A stretch of DNA of 64,000 nucleotides from assembly GCA_045106195.1 (NCBI GenBank), contig JBGCEH010000022.1, positions 55,292-119,291 on the forward strand, written 5' to 3'. The position numbers were made by a program, and so were the translations under genes. Under the pieces are notes generated by a model. That model was not told the DNA's origin. It worked only from the letters and a program-made list of their open reading frames with translations, and made no database searches. This stretch comes from Granulosicoccus sp045106195. Lineage in GTDB: Bacteria; Pseudomonadota; Gammaproteobacteria; Granulosicoccales; Granulosicoccaceae. Shown here piece by piece: positions 17,935 to 27,343 of the stretch. Each line of letters starts with the position of its first letter. Position 1 is the stretch's first letter.

Positions 17935-18671
17935 GCCCCGTAGGCTTCGCCAGGAATCTCAGCATTGGTAAACACGTCCTGCACGTCGTCAAGATCCTCC
18001 AGCGCATCTATCAGCTTAAGCAGCTTCTGCCCCTGCTCGACATCCAGTTCTACGGCTGTAGCGGCACGCATGGTCACTTCGGAATGTTCAGCCTCAAGGC
18101 CGACTGACACCAGCGCCTCCTTGACATCGACAAAGACATCTTCGGTAGTCAGCACTTCGATAGACCCGTCATCGCTGGACACAATATCATCCGCACCTGC
18201 TTCCAGAGCGGCTTCCATAACCTGATCCTCGTCGGTACCTGCGGGATAACTGAGGACTCCCTGCTTTTCAAAGAGGTAGGAGACTGATCCTTGCGCTCCC
18301 ATGTTGCCACCGTATTTAGTAAACGCATGTTTGACTTCGGAGACAGTCCGGTTTCTGTTATCCGTCATGGTATCAACCATGATCGCGACACCATTAACCC
18401 CATAGCCTTCGTAACGGTTCTCCTCGTAGGCTACATCCTCCAACTCACCAGCGCCCTTCTTGATCGCGCGATCGATGGTGTCTTTGGTCATGTTACCGCC
18501 CAGAGCCTTGTCCACCGCCAGACGCAATCGCGGATTGGAGTTCAGATCCGAACCACCCATTTTGGCGGCAACGTTGATCTCGCGAATGAGCTTGGTAAAA
18601 AGCTTGCCACGTTTTGCATCCTGAGCGTTCTTGCGATGCTGGATATTGGCCCATTTACTATGTCCGGCCAT
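17931..18671 (-). CDS. yebC: YebC/PmpR-family regulatory or translation factor
   Basis: The product has 246 residues beginning MAGHSKWANIQHRK, the family hallmark, with conserved KRGKLFTKLIREI and KYGGNMGAQGSVSYLF. Members were described as DNA-binding regulators and, more recently, as ribosome-associated factors that ease proline-rich stalls. Position just before ruvC is the classic gammaproteobacterial arrangement. The stop overlaps the ruvC start. Confidence 0.95.
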   Translation of the reverse strand: MAGHSKWANIQHRKNAQDAKRGKLFTKLIREINVAAKMGGSDLNSNPRLRLAVDKALGGNMTKDTIDRAIKKGAGELEDVAYEENRYEGYGVNGVAIMVDTMTDNRNRTVSEVKHAFTKYGGNMGAQGSVSYLFEKQGVLSYPAGTDEDQVMEAALEAGADDIVSSDDGSIEVLTTEDVFVDVKEALVSVGLEAEHSEVTMRAATAVELDVEQGQKLLKLIDALEDLDDVQDVFTNAEIPGEAYGA

Positions 18672-18840
18672 GTACTGCCTCTTTTAGCTAAGACTGATGA
18701 ATATGTTTATCCCTCTATTGTGGCCTATTCAAGCCCGCTTCGCCAACCAGGTGACGTGCCGGACAAAGGCCCATTTTTAATCAGGGACCGAATTAGCACT
18801 ATTTCCAGACAACGCTGAGCTTGCCGGTACCACCACAAAA

Positions 18841-19497
18841 CTAGACTCGAAAACGACCCAGATTCAGAAAATTTGCGATCAGATCGGCACATCTATCCGA
18901 AAAAATCATTGCCGAATGCGAAGAAGGTATACATATCCTGTCAGTGGCGTTTTCAATCATGGTTTCACTGTCTCGCACCACCCCATCACTATTATCACCC
19001 GGTGGGTAAAGCACCGCCAATAGCCCCATGCTACCGGATCCGGTGATAATCCCCAGGGGTCGGTCGCCTCTGAATGTCGGTGCGCCCTCGAGAAGACCAC
19101 CCTTGACGCTTTTCCCCAGTAACGGCCGGAGCATGCGGTTTGCATGGACGCGCTTGGCGACGTAACTGCCTTTGACTGGAGAACCAACCAGAACCACCTT
19201 GTCGACGTTTAGATCAGGAAATTGATCGAGCAGATGCAAAATGACGATACCGCCCAGGCTGTGCCCGACGAGGTGGACCTTACGTGCACCGAGCTCTCCA
19301 ATCCGGCGATAGAGATCGCAGGCGTTCTCAGCTGGAGAATGCTTGAGGAAATTGTAGCTAAATGCGACGGTACGAAATCCAAGTAATTCGAGCCTTTTGG
19401 CCATGACCGACATCATGACACCCTGCATCCAGATTCCGTGCACTAACACAGTAACATCATCGTGACTGGGTTTGATTCTGGATTTCTTTATCGCCAT
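18841..19497 (-). CDS. Alpha/beta-hydrolase, lipase/esterase-like
   Basis: The product has 218 residues. The oxyanion-hole HG (H20-G21 in VLVHGIWM) and the nucleophile elbow GHSLGG with S80 are clear; a late His in PSSHSAMI is a candidate third triad member. The size and the VLVHG-GHSLGG spacing match small PGAP1/triacylglycerol-lipase-like hydrolases without a signal peptide. I chose the internal ATG at 19497 because residues before it are not part of the fold; the longer frame begins at 19581. The substrate is unknown. Confidence 0.75.
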   Translation of the reverse strand: MAIKKSRIKPSHDDVTVLVHGIWMQGVMMSVMAKRLELLGFRTVAFSYNFLKHSPAENACDLYRRIGELGARKVHLVGHSLGGIVILHLLDQFPDLNVDKVVLVGSPVKGSYVAKRVHANRMLRPLLGKSVKGGLLEGAPTFRGDRPLGIITGSGSMGLLAVLYPPGDNSDGVVRDSETMIENATDRICIPSSHSAMIFSDRCADLIANFLNLGRFRV

Positions 19498-19755
19498 CGG
19501 AAGAGCATGCGTACTTCTGGAAAATTGAACGTCCGGACGGTTATCAACGCACAAATTGCGCGCAAATCGTTCTATAAGCAAGGCTGCAGGTTACACGCGG
19601 AAACACCGACAGTCTCGGTTCTGTCGCCCAACCCAGTATAGCTGGGAATGCAAACAAGCGATTGTCATGGAAGTCAGACTGCAAACCGACGAGTAATATG
19701 TCTTCAGAGAATACAGCGTGGCCAGCGAAGATTCAGGAGATACACTCTTGCCAGT

Positions 19756-20223
19756 TCATGCTTCGGCAGCAAGAATCTTTTTAAGCGCAGCCCGGTTGCT
19801 GTGCGAGGCTACCTTGGCGATAGCCTCAAGAATGGGAAGCCAGCAGTAATCAGCGTGCTCTGCGAGATCCAGGGTAATGTTGCACCGTTCGGGTAGCTGC
19901 ACGCTGAACTCGTGCTCCAGATTTTCTGTTACGCCCGGCGCATAGCGTTTACGCCAGGCACTTTTTATGGGGTATGTCCGTGAGCACCGATGATCAATGA
20001 CCGGTTCATCAATGCCTGTCTCTTCCATGAGTTCGCGCTGAGCGGCCATCGGTGGCAGCTCCTCTGCCTCCAGACTACCAGTCACCGACTGCCAGAAACC
20101 GACAGGAATTTTCCGGCAAATCAGCAAGACATCGAGGTCAATCGTGTAGACCACGACCAGCACCGACTCTGGGCGCTTGAACAAGGACCTGATATTACTC
20201 GAGGTCCCCGATTCTTCAGGCAT
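19756..20223 (-). CDS. nudB: Dihydroneopterin triphosphate diphosphatase (NudB)
   Basis: The product has 155 residues. The full Nudix box spans about 49-71 (G-x5-E-x7-RELMEETGI). The YRSA-like PIKSAWRKRYAPGVTENLEHEF segment is typical of NudB, which removes pyrophosphate from dihydroneopterin triphosphate in folate synthesis. Its start overlaps the end of aspS by eight bases, the standard gammaproteobacterial aspS-nudB pair. Confidence 0.9.
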   Translation of the reverse strand: MPEESGTSSNIRSLFKRPESVLVVVYTIDLDVLLICRKIPVGFWQSVTGSLEAEELPPMAAQRELMEETGIDEPVIDHRCSRTYPIKSAWRKRYAPGVTENLEHEFSVQLPERCNITLDLAEHADYCWLPILEAIAKVASHSNRAALKKILAAEA

Positions 20224-22021
20224 CTTTTTTGGCTTCTGCTGTAGAGGCTCTGGTACGCGTACGCAAATGCAGGTCCTTCATCTGCTGGTCGCTGACTGCA
20301 CTGGGCGCGCTCGTCAGCAAACAAGAGGCACTTTGTGTTTTCGGGAATGCCATGACGTCGCGAATACTGTCCGCACCACACATCAACATGACGAGACGAT
20401 CAAGACCAAACGCAATGCCACCATGAGGTGGTGCTCCGTACTTGAGTGCTTCCAACAGGAATCCGAATTTATCGTTGGCTTCCTGCTCGTCGATACCCAA
20501 TACATCCAGTGCTTTCTGCTGCATCTCGGTGTCATGAATACGAATGGAACCACCACCCACCTCGGTGCCGTTCAACACCATGTCATAGGCACGTGAGAGC
20601 ACTTTGCCGGGGTCATCATCCAACTGTGCTTGCCACGCTTCTGTTGATTCGGCGCTAGGAGCGGTAAATGGATGGTGCAGTGCCTGCCAACGATTCTCGC
20701 GCTCGTCGTGTTCAAACATCGGAAAATCCACAACCCAGAGTGGACGCCAGGCATCTTCGACCATCTCCATACGCTTGCCGACTTCGATCCTCAATGCACC
20801 CAGAGCGGCCTCGACAACGCTCGCCTTGTCAGCACCGAAAAAGACGAGGTCACCATCGACCGCACCAGTGCGTTCGATAATGCCCTGAAGTACGTCAGCA
20901 GGAAAGAATTTGACAATCGGTGATTGCAGACCTTCTGGGCCAGCCTTGATATCGTTGCACTTGATGTAGGCCAGACCCTTTGCACCATAACGGCCAACAA
21001 ATTCTGTGTACACGTCAATCTCTTTCCGGCTCAGCTTGTTCCCGCCGGGCACGCGTAAAGCCGCAACTCGCCCCTTTGGGTTTTTCGCAGGTTCGGCAAA
21101 GACCTTGAAATCAACTCCCTCTACCAGATCTGACAGCTCAGTCAATACCAGTGGAATACGCAGATCAGGTTTGTCAGAGCCATAATTGAGCATGGCATCG
21201 GCGTACGTCATGCGCGGAAAATTTCCAAGATCAACACCCAGCACATCCCTGAATAGCGAGCACATCATGCTTTCCATCGTGCTCATGATGGTCTGTTCAT
21301 CAATGAATGACATTTCGATATCCAGCTGGGAAAACTCAGGCTGGCGATCTGCACGCAAATCCTCATCACGAAAACACCGCGCCACCTGGTAATAGCGATC
21401 AATGCCACCCATCATCAGTAGCTGTTTGAACAGCTGCGGCGATTGCGGTAACGCATAGAACTCGCCCGGGTGATTTCTACTGGGCACCAGATAGTCACGG
21501 GCACCCTCAGGGGTTGCTCGTGTCAGCATTGGAGTATCCACTTCGATGAAACCATCACCCTCGAGTGCATTTCGCAGCTCACGTACAACCCGGGCACGCA
21601 AACGCAGGCGTTCCTGCATTTCGGGTCGGCGCATATCGATGTAACGGAACTTCAGCCGGTTTTCTTCGCTGACATTATTATCATCAAGCTGAAATGGCGG
21701 CGTAGCGGCACGATTGAGAATCTGGATTTCATGCCCCAGCACTTCAATTTCACCTGTGGTCATGTCTGGATTAACAGTGCCTTCAGGGCGGTTGCGTACC
21801 TTGCCGGTTATGCGCAGGACAAATTCGTTACGCACCTCTTCAGCGAGCGCAAAGGATTCGGCTCGATCAGGATCGAAAACCACCTGTACCAGCCCGGTAT
21901 GGTCTCGCAAGTCGATAAATATGACGCCTCCATGGTCACGTCGACGATGAACCCAGCCACAGAACGAAACCTGCTCGTCCAGCTGTTCTCGGGTGATAAC
22001 ACCACAGGGGTGTGTGCGCAT
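20216..22021 (-). CDS. aspS: Aspartyl-tRNA synthetase
   Basis: The product has 601 residues, the bacterial length. It has the N-terminal OB anticodon domain (about 1-105), class II motif 2 (CFRDEDLRADRQPEFSQLD), the bacterial insertion domain, and motif 3 (GLDRLVMLMCG). I chose the ATG at 22021 because MRTHPCGVITREQ is the conserved N-terminus; a longer frame reaches 22207 but is not homologous. No sign distinguishes discriminating from non-discriminating function by eye. Confidence 0.97.
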   Translation of the reverse strand: MRTHPCGVITREQLDEQVSFCGWVHRRRDHGGVIFIDLRDHTGLVQVVFDPDRAESFALAEEVRNEFVLRITGKVRNRPEGTVNPDMTTGEIEVLGHEIQILNRAATPPFQLDDNNVSEENRLKFRYIDMRRPEMQERLRLRARVVRELRNALEGDGFIEVDTPMLTRATPEGARDYLVPSRNHPGEFYALPQSPQLFKQLLMMGGIDRYYQVARCFRDEDLRADRQPEFSQLDIEMSFIDEQTIMSTMESMMCSLFRDVLGVDLGNFPRMTYADAMLNYGSDKPDLRIPLVLTELSDLVEGVDFKVFAEPAKNPKGRVAALRVPGGNKLSRKEIDVYTEFVGRYGAKGLAYIKCNDIKAGPEGLQSPIVKFFPADVLQGIIERTGAVDGDLVFFGADKASVVEAALGALRIEVGKRMEMVEDAWRPLWVVDFPMFEHDERENRWQALHHPFTAPSAESTEAWQAQLDDDPGKVLSRAYDMVLNGTEVGGGSIRIHDTEMQQKALDVLGIDEQEANDKFGFLLEALKYGAPPHGGIAFGLDRLVMLMCGADSIRDVMAFPKTQSASCLLTSAPSAVSDQQMKDLHLRTRTRASTAEAKKDA

Positions 22022-22205
22022 GAAGACCTCAACAGGGAAAACCCGCAATTGTAAATAGTTACACCCACTTCCACAACGAACTATTGGCACTGGAGCGTTG
22101 CACCAGCGCGATTTTTTGCACAAATCAGGGTAATTCACTGAAGTTGACATCGGGTTTGTCGATGTTCCACAATCCTGCACGCTTTGGAATATTAGATAGA
22201 GACAC

Positions 22206-22757
22206 ATGAAAAACCGGAAAAACCATTGGATTCACGCTTTTGGCGCGGGTCTCCTGCTGCTCATAACAGCCCAACTGGCCTTCGCCCACGGGCCAACCCG
22301 TCAGAAGGTCAGTGAATCCATTGAAATCAACGCCAGCGCAGAAGATGTCTGGGCTGTCATTGGCGACTTTGGCGCGGCCGATCAATGGCTGCCTATGGTT
22401 GAAGGGATCGAAAGTGAGGGCGGTAATGTAAAAGGTGCCACTCGGGTATTGCTGCTTGGCGGCGACGCCAGGATCTTCGAGACACTCAGAAAACACAGTG
22501 ACGAGAAGATGACTTACAGCTACAAGATTCCAGTGAAAACTCACGATGTTGCTGTTCTGCCCGTTAACAACTACTCGTCCACCATTTCTGTCAAGGCGGA
22601 CGGCGACAAGAGCATTGTTACCTGGAAGGGCGCGTTCTACCGAGGGTACCCGAACAATGACCCGCCAGCGGAACTTAGTGATGAAGCTGCTGTTACCGCG
22701 GTGACTGGCGTCTACCAGGCGGGACTTGCCAATCTTAAGACCATGCTGGAAAAATAG
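22206..22757 (+). CDS. Secreted SRPBCC-family protein (MxaD-like)
   Basis: The product has 183 residues. A signal peptide (LLLLITAQLAFA|HG, cleavage near residue 27) precedes a START-like SRPBCC domain with ASAEDVWAVIGDFGAADQWLPMV. Periplasmic members such as MxaD accompany periplasmic dehydrogenase systems. It is followed after 35 bases by a secreted YVTN propeller gene in the same direction, suggesting a two-gene periplasmic unit. A ligand or partner cannot be named. Confidence 0.75.
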   Translation: MKNRKNHWIHAFGAGLLLLITAQLAFAHGPTRQKVSESIEINASAEDVWAVIGDFGAADQWLPMVEGIESEGGNVKGATRVLLLGGDARIFETLRKHSDEKMTYSYKIPVKTHDVAVLPVNNYSSTISVKADGDKSIVTWKGAFYRGYPNNDPPAELSDEAAVTAVTGVYQAGLANLKTMLEK

Positions 22758-22792
22758 AATATCAAATCTCCCGTGACACCCGAGAACGGCAA

Positions 22793-23767
22793 GTGATGTT
22801 GCAAACCCTCAAGCTCGCAGTGAGCTGTCTTTGCCTCTGGCTTTCTGCGGTTTTGGGTGTTTCGGCGACGGCTGCGACAGCCGCTGATCTGGCGTTCATC
22901 ACCAATCAGGGATCAGATTCGGTTTCGGTTATCGATGTCGAGACCAGAAATGTCATCGATGAAATCAAGGTTGGTCAAGAACCGGCCGGCGTCGCGGTCT
23001 GTCCGTCCTCAGGGCAAGTAGCTGTCAGTAACCCGGGTAATGGCACCATTTCACTCATTGCGCTACCCCAGCTGGTACAGACAGGTATTCACAAGGCGGG
23101 AGATGGCCCTCTGGCGATTGTCTGCGGACGGGATAGATTATATGTAGCAGACTGGTTCGCGCACACCGTGACAAGTTATGCATTGGCAGATTTCGAGACA
23201 CTGGCGACGACAACCGTCGGGCAGTCTCCGTCAGGGCTGGCATTGTCTTCTGGTAGTGATCGCCTCTACGTGACCAATCGTGATAGTGACTCGGTATTCG
23301 AACTGGATAGTCAATCGTTGAAGCTGATTCGGAGTGTGGAAACCGGCCACCGTCCCTTTGGCGTTACCATCGACAGTGACGACAAACGGATGTACATAGC
23401 CAATGTGCAAAGCAACTCAGTGAGCATCGTCGATCTGGCGAATTTCAAGGTGGTTGCCGAGGTTGCCGTGGGTGAGCGCCCTTACGCAGTAGCCATTGCC
23501 ATGGATAACACACGCGCACTCGCTACCAATCAATATGACAATACGGTCAGCGTAATTGATACCAAAACATTCAAGGTTGTCGAGGTGATTGATGTTGGTG
23601 AGTATCCTGAAGGCATCTTCACCGACAGAGACGATCGGCATGTCTATGTTGCCAACTGGTTCGATAATACCGTTTCTGTGATCGACGTCGAGCTGCTTGA
23701 AGAGGTCGATCAGATCGATGTTCAGGATGGCCCCAGAGCCTATGGAACCCCGCTTTTTGCCAAATAA
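22793..23767 (+). CDS. Secreted YVTN-family beta-propeller protein
   Basis: The product has 324 residues (323 if the ATG at 22796 is used instead of the GTG at 22793). A signal peptide ends near residue 30 (SATAATA). The rest is repeats of about 42 residues with the signature YVTN/YVAN-x5-SVSVID and VG-x-x-P-x-G, making roughly seven blades. Related propellers accompany PQQ-dependent alcohol oxidation and c-type cytochromes. No such dehydrogenase lies in this window. The last codons and the stop are duplicated exactly just downstream (see repeat at 23750). Confidence 0.82.
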   Translation: MMLQTLKLAVSCLCLWLSAVLGVSATAATAADLAFITNQGSDSVSVIDVETRNVIDEIKVGQEPAGVAVCPSSGQVAVSNPGNGTISLIALPQLVQTGIHKAGDGPLAIVCGRDRLYVADWFAHTVTSYALADFETLATTTVGQSPSGLALSSGSDRLYVTNRDSDSVFELDSQSLKLIRSVETGHRPFGVTIDSDDKRMYIANVQSNSVSIVDLANFKVVAEVAVGERPYAVAIAMDNTRALATNQYDNTVSVIDTKTFKVVEVIDVGEYPEGIFTDRDDRHVYVANWFDNTVSVIDVELLEEVDQIDVQDGPRAYGTPLFAK

Positions 23768-23785
23768 CCGCTTTTTGCCAAATAA
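23750..23785 (+). repeat. 18-base perfect tandem duplication across the propeller stop codon
   Basis: The 18 bases at 23750-23767, ending in the TAA of the propeller gene, are repeated exactly at 23768-23785. A simple slippage duplication explains it. The second copy is untranslated. Confidence 0.9.
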
Positions 23786-23927
23786 CGTTGAATACTGATT
23801 CCGGGTGAGATTACGACCACCGAGTGAGCATAGCTCACACTCACAGGCAATATATTCAATTGACGATAGTTATCCGGCTCGCAAACAGCGATAATCCTCC
23901 TACTAATTCACTCATTTCGGATATTCA

Positions 23928-24920
23928 ATGCCTCTTTTTCATGTGTATGGTGTCGGCAACGCGCTAGTTGATCTCGAATACGAGATTCCAGAGCAAATTC
24001 TCACCGATCTTGGTATCGATAAAGGACTGATGACACTTATTGAGGAGGATCGGCATCATGAGCTACTGGACAAGCTCTTCCATCTTAAATCCCGCCCCTG
24101 TGGTGGTGGTTCGGCCGCTAATACCATCACGGCAGTCGCGCAGCTGGGATCAAAGGCGTTCTACTCTTGCAAAGTAGCCAATGACAGCACCGGGGAATAC
24201 TTCCTTGATGATCTGGCAGCCAGTGGCGTGCGGACCAACCTGTCAAGGGATGCACTGGCCGAAGGTCATACTGGCAAATGCATCGTGCTGGTCACCCCCG
24301 ATGCCGAACGCAGCATGAACACGTTTTTAGGGATCACACGTGAAATTAGTGTCGCAGAACTGGACGAGAACGCCTTGAAGGACTCTCAGTACGTTTACAT
24401 CGAGGGTTACCTGGTACCGGAAGTCAATGCCCGTGCGGCAGCCGTCAAGGCACGCGAAGTGGCGCAGGCCGCTGGCGTCAAAACATCCCTGACATTGTCC
24501 GATGCCAATATGGTGAAATTTTTCAAGGACCCTCTGCTGGAGATCATTGGCGGCGGACTCGACATGGTTTTCAGTAACGAAGAAGAAGCTAAGCTGATGT
24601 TTGATGCCGATTCAATTGAAGCGTCGGTCACGGCAATGAAAACGATTGCCAGACAATTTGCCATCACTCGTGGCGCCGACGGCGCCGTTGTTTTCGACGG
24701 TGAAAAACTTCATGAGATCCCTGCAGAAAAGGTCACACCCATCGATTCCAATGGTGCTGGTGATATCTACGCTGGCGCTTTCATGCATGGCTTGAGCAAC
24801 GGACTGCCCTTCTCCAGATGCGCCGAACTTGCGGGTGCCGCAGCAACAACGCTGGTTCAGCAAATGGGTGCCCGTTTGACTAACGAACAGATGCAAGCAG
24901 TCGGCAAACGATTCTTGTAA
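23928..24920 (+). CDS. PfkB-family carbohydrate kinase, adenosine-kinase-like
   Basis: The product has 330 residues. The N-terminal GNALVDLEYEI and GGGSAANT motif bind the sugar, and the C-terminal DSNGAGDIYAGAF carries the anion hole and catalytic D279. The overall length and the CGGGSAANTI/FYSCKVANDSTGEYF pattern match the proteobacterial adenosine/inosine kinase-like group. The cytosolic reaction is ATP-dependent phosphorylation of a nucleoside or sugar. It is followed 18 bases later by a rhomboid gene. Confidence 0.85.
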   Translation: MPLFHVYGVGNALVDLEYEIPEQILTDLGIDKGLMTLIEEDRHHELLDKLFHLKSRPCGGGSAANTITAVAQLGSKAFYSCKVANDSTGEYFLDDLAASGVRTNLSRDALAEGHTGKCIVLVTPDAERSMNTFLGITREISVAELDENALKDSQYVYIEGYLVPEVNARAAAVKAREVAQAAGVKTSLTLSDANMVKFFKDPLLEIIGGGLDMVFSNEEEAKLMFDADSIEASVTAMKTIARQFAITRGADGAVVFDGEKLHEIPAEKVTPIDSNGAGDIYAGAFMHGLSNGLPFSRCAELAGAAATTLVQQMGARLTNEQMQAVGKRFL

Positions 24921-24937
24921 GTCGGGGTATACAGACG

Positions 24938-25585
24938 ATGCCGTCACTTCCACGAGGTTGTCCTGTCACGTTGACGCTCATTGCCATCAACGTGGTGATG
25001 TTTATAGGGCAGTTCACAACACAGGACATGCTGACAAACCTTGGGTTGCTGTACGGACCGTCAGTAGAAGCCGGGCAGTATTGGAGAATAATCACGTCCG
25101 GCTTTTTACATGGCAGTATTCTCCACATTGGTTTCAACATGTATCTGCTCTACATGCTGGGCCCGCAACTGGAGCAGGCCTTTGGTAGCCTGCGATTTAT
25201 CCTGATGTATTTCGGTTCAATGTTTGGTGGCGTTCTGGCGGTTCTGATGTTCGGCTTTACGCAGCCAACACTTGGTGCTTCGGGAGCCGTACTCGGACTT
25301 GCAGGTGGCATGTTCATCGCGTTATGGGGACGCGGCGTCAGCCCAAAGCAATCGCCCGTCTTCGGGATGGTAGTGCTGAACCTGGCACTGCCTCTTCTGG
25401 TTCCCGGCATTTCATTCTGGGGGCATTTTGGTGGTGTCGTGGCTGGTGCAGCCATGGCGTTTGTGCTGGTATGGCTACCGGACAAAAATCACACGCCCAG
25501 ATCCGCAAACAGCCTATCGCAAGGGGCTGCTTTGTTCGTCGTGATGGCAGCGGCATGCTTTATTGTTCCGGGATTTATCGGATAG
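24938..25585 (+). CDS. Rhomboid-family intramembrane serine protease
   Basis: The product has 215 residues and six helices. The catalytic Ser-His dyad is S115 (GASGAVLG) and H163 (WGHFGGVVAGA). H58 and N67 in FLHGS..HIGFNMYLLY match the conserved helix-2 residues that shape the oxyanion hole. It cleaves membrane-embedded substrates; the substrate is unknown. Confidence 0.9.
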   Translation: MPSLPRGCPVTLTLIAINVVMFIGQFTTQDMLTNLGLLYGPSVEAGQYWRIITSGFLHGSILHIGFNMYLLYMLGPQLEQAFGSLRFILMYFGSMFGGVLAVLMFGFTQPTLGASGAVLGLAGGMFIALWGRGVSPKQSPVFGMVVLNLALPLLVPGISFWGHFGGVVAGAAMAFVLVWLPDKNHTPRSANSLSQGAALFVVMAAACFIVPGFIG

Positions 25586-25651
25586 CGCTCTCGACTATCA
25601 TTGTCAGGTCTGTTGCTCGCCAAGTGACATCAACCCGGAGAAACGATCCAA

Positions 25652-26509
25652 TTGAAAGCGCCTGCTGGTGATCCACTCGTTACCGTTGGAATAGCGCTCT
25701 ACAATCACGAGCGGTACATTGTCGAGTGTGTAGAGTCGATTATTCACCAGCGCTATTCACCGGTTGAACTGATCATTCTGGATGACGGATCCAACGATGA
25801 TTCGCTCTCCACACTTCGCGCTTTTCTGGACAAAGTTGACACAGATCCGGACAAAATCACCATTAACTTGCAAACCCAGTCTAATCAGGGAATGTGCAAC
25901 ACTCTCAACACCATTGCGAAAAGTGCACGCGGAAAATACATCTCGTTCATCGGCTCTGACGATATCTGGATGCCTGACAAGCTGGTTGATCAAGTGGATT
26001 TTCTTGAAAAGCATCCGGATATAACGCTGGTGCATTCCAACTCTGTCAAGATTAATGCAGAGGGCGAAGAACTGAAAAAAATAGATTATTCAGCCAAAGA
26101 TAACAGTGGACTCCTATTCGAAGCCTTGGTCAAGCGCACGGGCGGCATCAATACGCCTTCGCATTTGTACCGCAGGAATATCTATGAGGAGATCGGCTAC
26201 TACGACCCCGACTATAGTTTTGAGGACACGGATTTCTGGCTTCGCCTTACCCGGGAACATACTGTCGGGTTTATCGATAAAATCCATACAGGTTATCGAT
26301 GGCATGGCAAGAATTTAAGTAAAAGTGATAACGCGCTGAAGTTCTACAACGAAGAGCTCATCAGTATTTACGAAAAAAATATTCAGGACCCACAACTCAA
26401 GCGCATCGCAATTCGTAAAATCTACCGAAAATCCATAGTAAAGGCACTCAAGACCGGGAGTTTCCGTCAGGCGCTACAATACGCGCATCGTTGCTACCAA
26501 CTAAGATAA
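25652..26509 (+). CDS. Family 2 glycosyltransferase
   Basis: The product has 285 residues with a GT-A fold: VTVGIALYNHERYI..CVESIIHQRYSPVELIILDDGSNDDS at the nucleotide-sugar site, and the metal motif GSDDIW near residue 100. The start is TTG, with CGGAG 13 bases upstream and no nearer ATG. It opens a plus-strand run of glycan genes ending at 30341. Acceptor and sugar are unknown. Confidence 0.85.
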   Translation: MKAPAGDPLVTVGIALYNHERYIVECVESIIHQRYSPVELIILDDGSNDDSLSTLRAFLDKVDTDPDKITINLQTQSNQGMCNTLNTIAKSARGKYISFIGSDDIWMPDKLVDQVDFLEKHPDITLVHSNSVKINAEGEELKKIDYSAKDNSGLLFEALVKRTGGINTPSHLYRRNIYEEIGYYDPDYSFEDTDFWLRLTREHTVGFIDKIHTGYRWHGKNLSKSDNALKFYNEELISIYEKNIQDPQLKRIAIRKIYRKSIVKALKTGSFRQALQYAHRCYQLR

Positions 26510-26668
26510 AAAGTACTGAAAACCTGTATTGCTCGCTTGTTCGCGTGAGCGCAGCAGCACGCCAATTTACAGCGCACAACATCGCAGAATCTGGGATGAT
26601 GACAGACGCCGCATACTGCTAATCAATGACACATCCGTCCAGAGGCGCTCTTTACATGCAATCAACTC

Positions 26669-27337
26669 ATGAATGATCAATCCCTGGAAGCCATTTACGA
26701 CAAGGAGACCGATTACTACGGCGGTGTCCGCTCCGAGATGCTCCAGTATTTTCCCGAAAGCGCCCGTACGATGCTGGATGTGGGGTGTGGCGAAGGACTC
26801 TTCGGTAAAACAGCAAAAAAGAAGTTTGGCGCTGAAGTCTGGGGTATTGATATCAACAAGAGCTCGGTTGAGCAGGCCGAAAACAATCTGGACAAAGCTT
26901 TCTTTGGTGATGTCTCACATCTGTTTGATGTGCTGCCCGACAAGTACTTCGACGTCATCTACTTCAACGACGTACTGGAACACATGGTCGATCCTTACCG
27001 CTTGCTCAAAGACATTCAATCCAAGCTGAGTGCAAACGGCCTCGTGGTGGCATCAATCCCCAATATTCGTTACCACAGGGTGCTGACACAAATCCTGCTC
27101 AAGAGAGACTTCAAGTACGAAAAAGCCGGTGTGATGGACGAAACGCACATGCGTTTTTTTACTCAGAAGAGCATAAGAAGAATGTTTGTCGAAGCGGGCT
27201 ATGAGCCGATCACACTGGAACCGATCAACAAGGGAAAATCTATCAGACCTCTTTTTTACCAGCTTGTATCACTAGGACTGATTGGCCGCGATATCAGTTA
27301 TCCACAATTTGCGGTCACTGCTGGAAAAGCGGGATAG
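26669..27337 (+). CDS. SAM-dependent methyltransferase (class I) of the glycan cluster
   Basis: The product has 222 residues. Motif I LDVGCGEGLFG is near 38-48, followed by GIDINKSSV and the acidic FNDVLEHM segment. Such Methyltransf_11/23-type enzymes often methylate sugars or lipids in polysaccharide loci. It lies six bases upstream of wecB, so the two are co-transcribed. A 159-base spacer separates it from the preceding glycosyltransferase. Confidence 0.85.
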   Translation: MNDQSLEAIYDKETDYYGGVRSEMLQYFPESARTMLDVGCGEGLFGKTAKKKFGAEVWGIDINKSSVEQAENNLDKAFFGDVSHLFDVLPDKYFDVIYFNDVLEHMVDPYRLLKDIQSKLSANGLVVASIPNIRYHRVLTQILLKRDFKYEKAGVMDETHMRFFTQKSIRRMFVEAGYEPITLEPINKGKSIRPLFYQLVSLGLIGRDISYPQFAVTAGKAG

Positions 27338-27343
27338 CACTCG

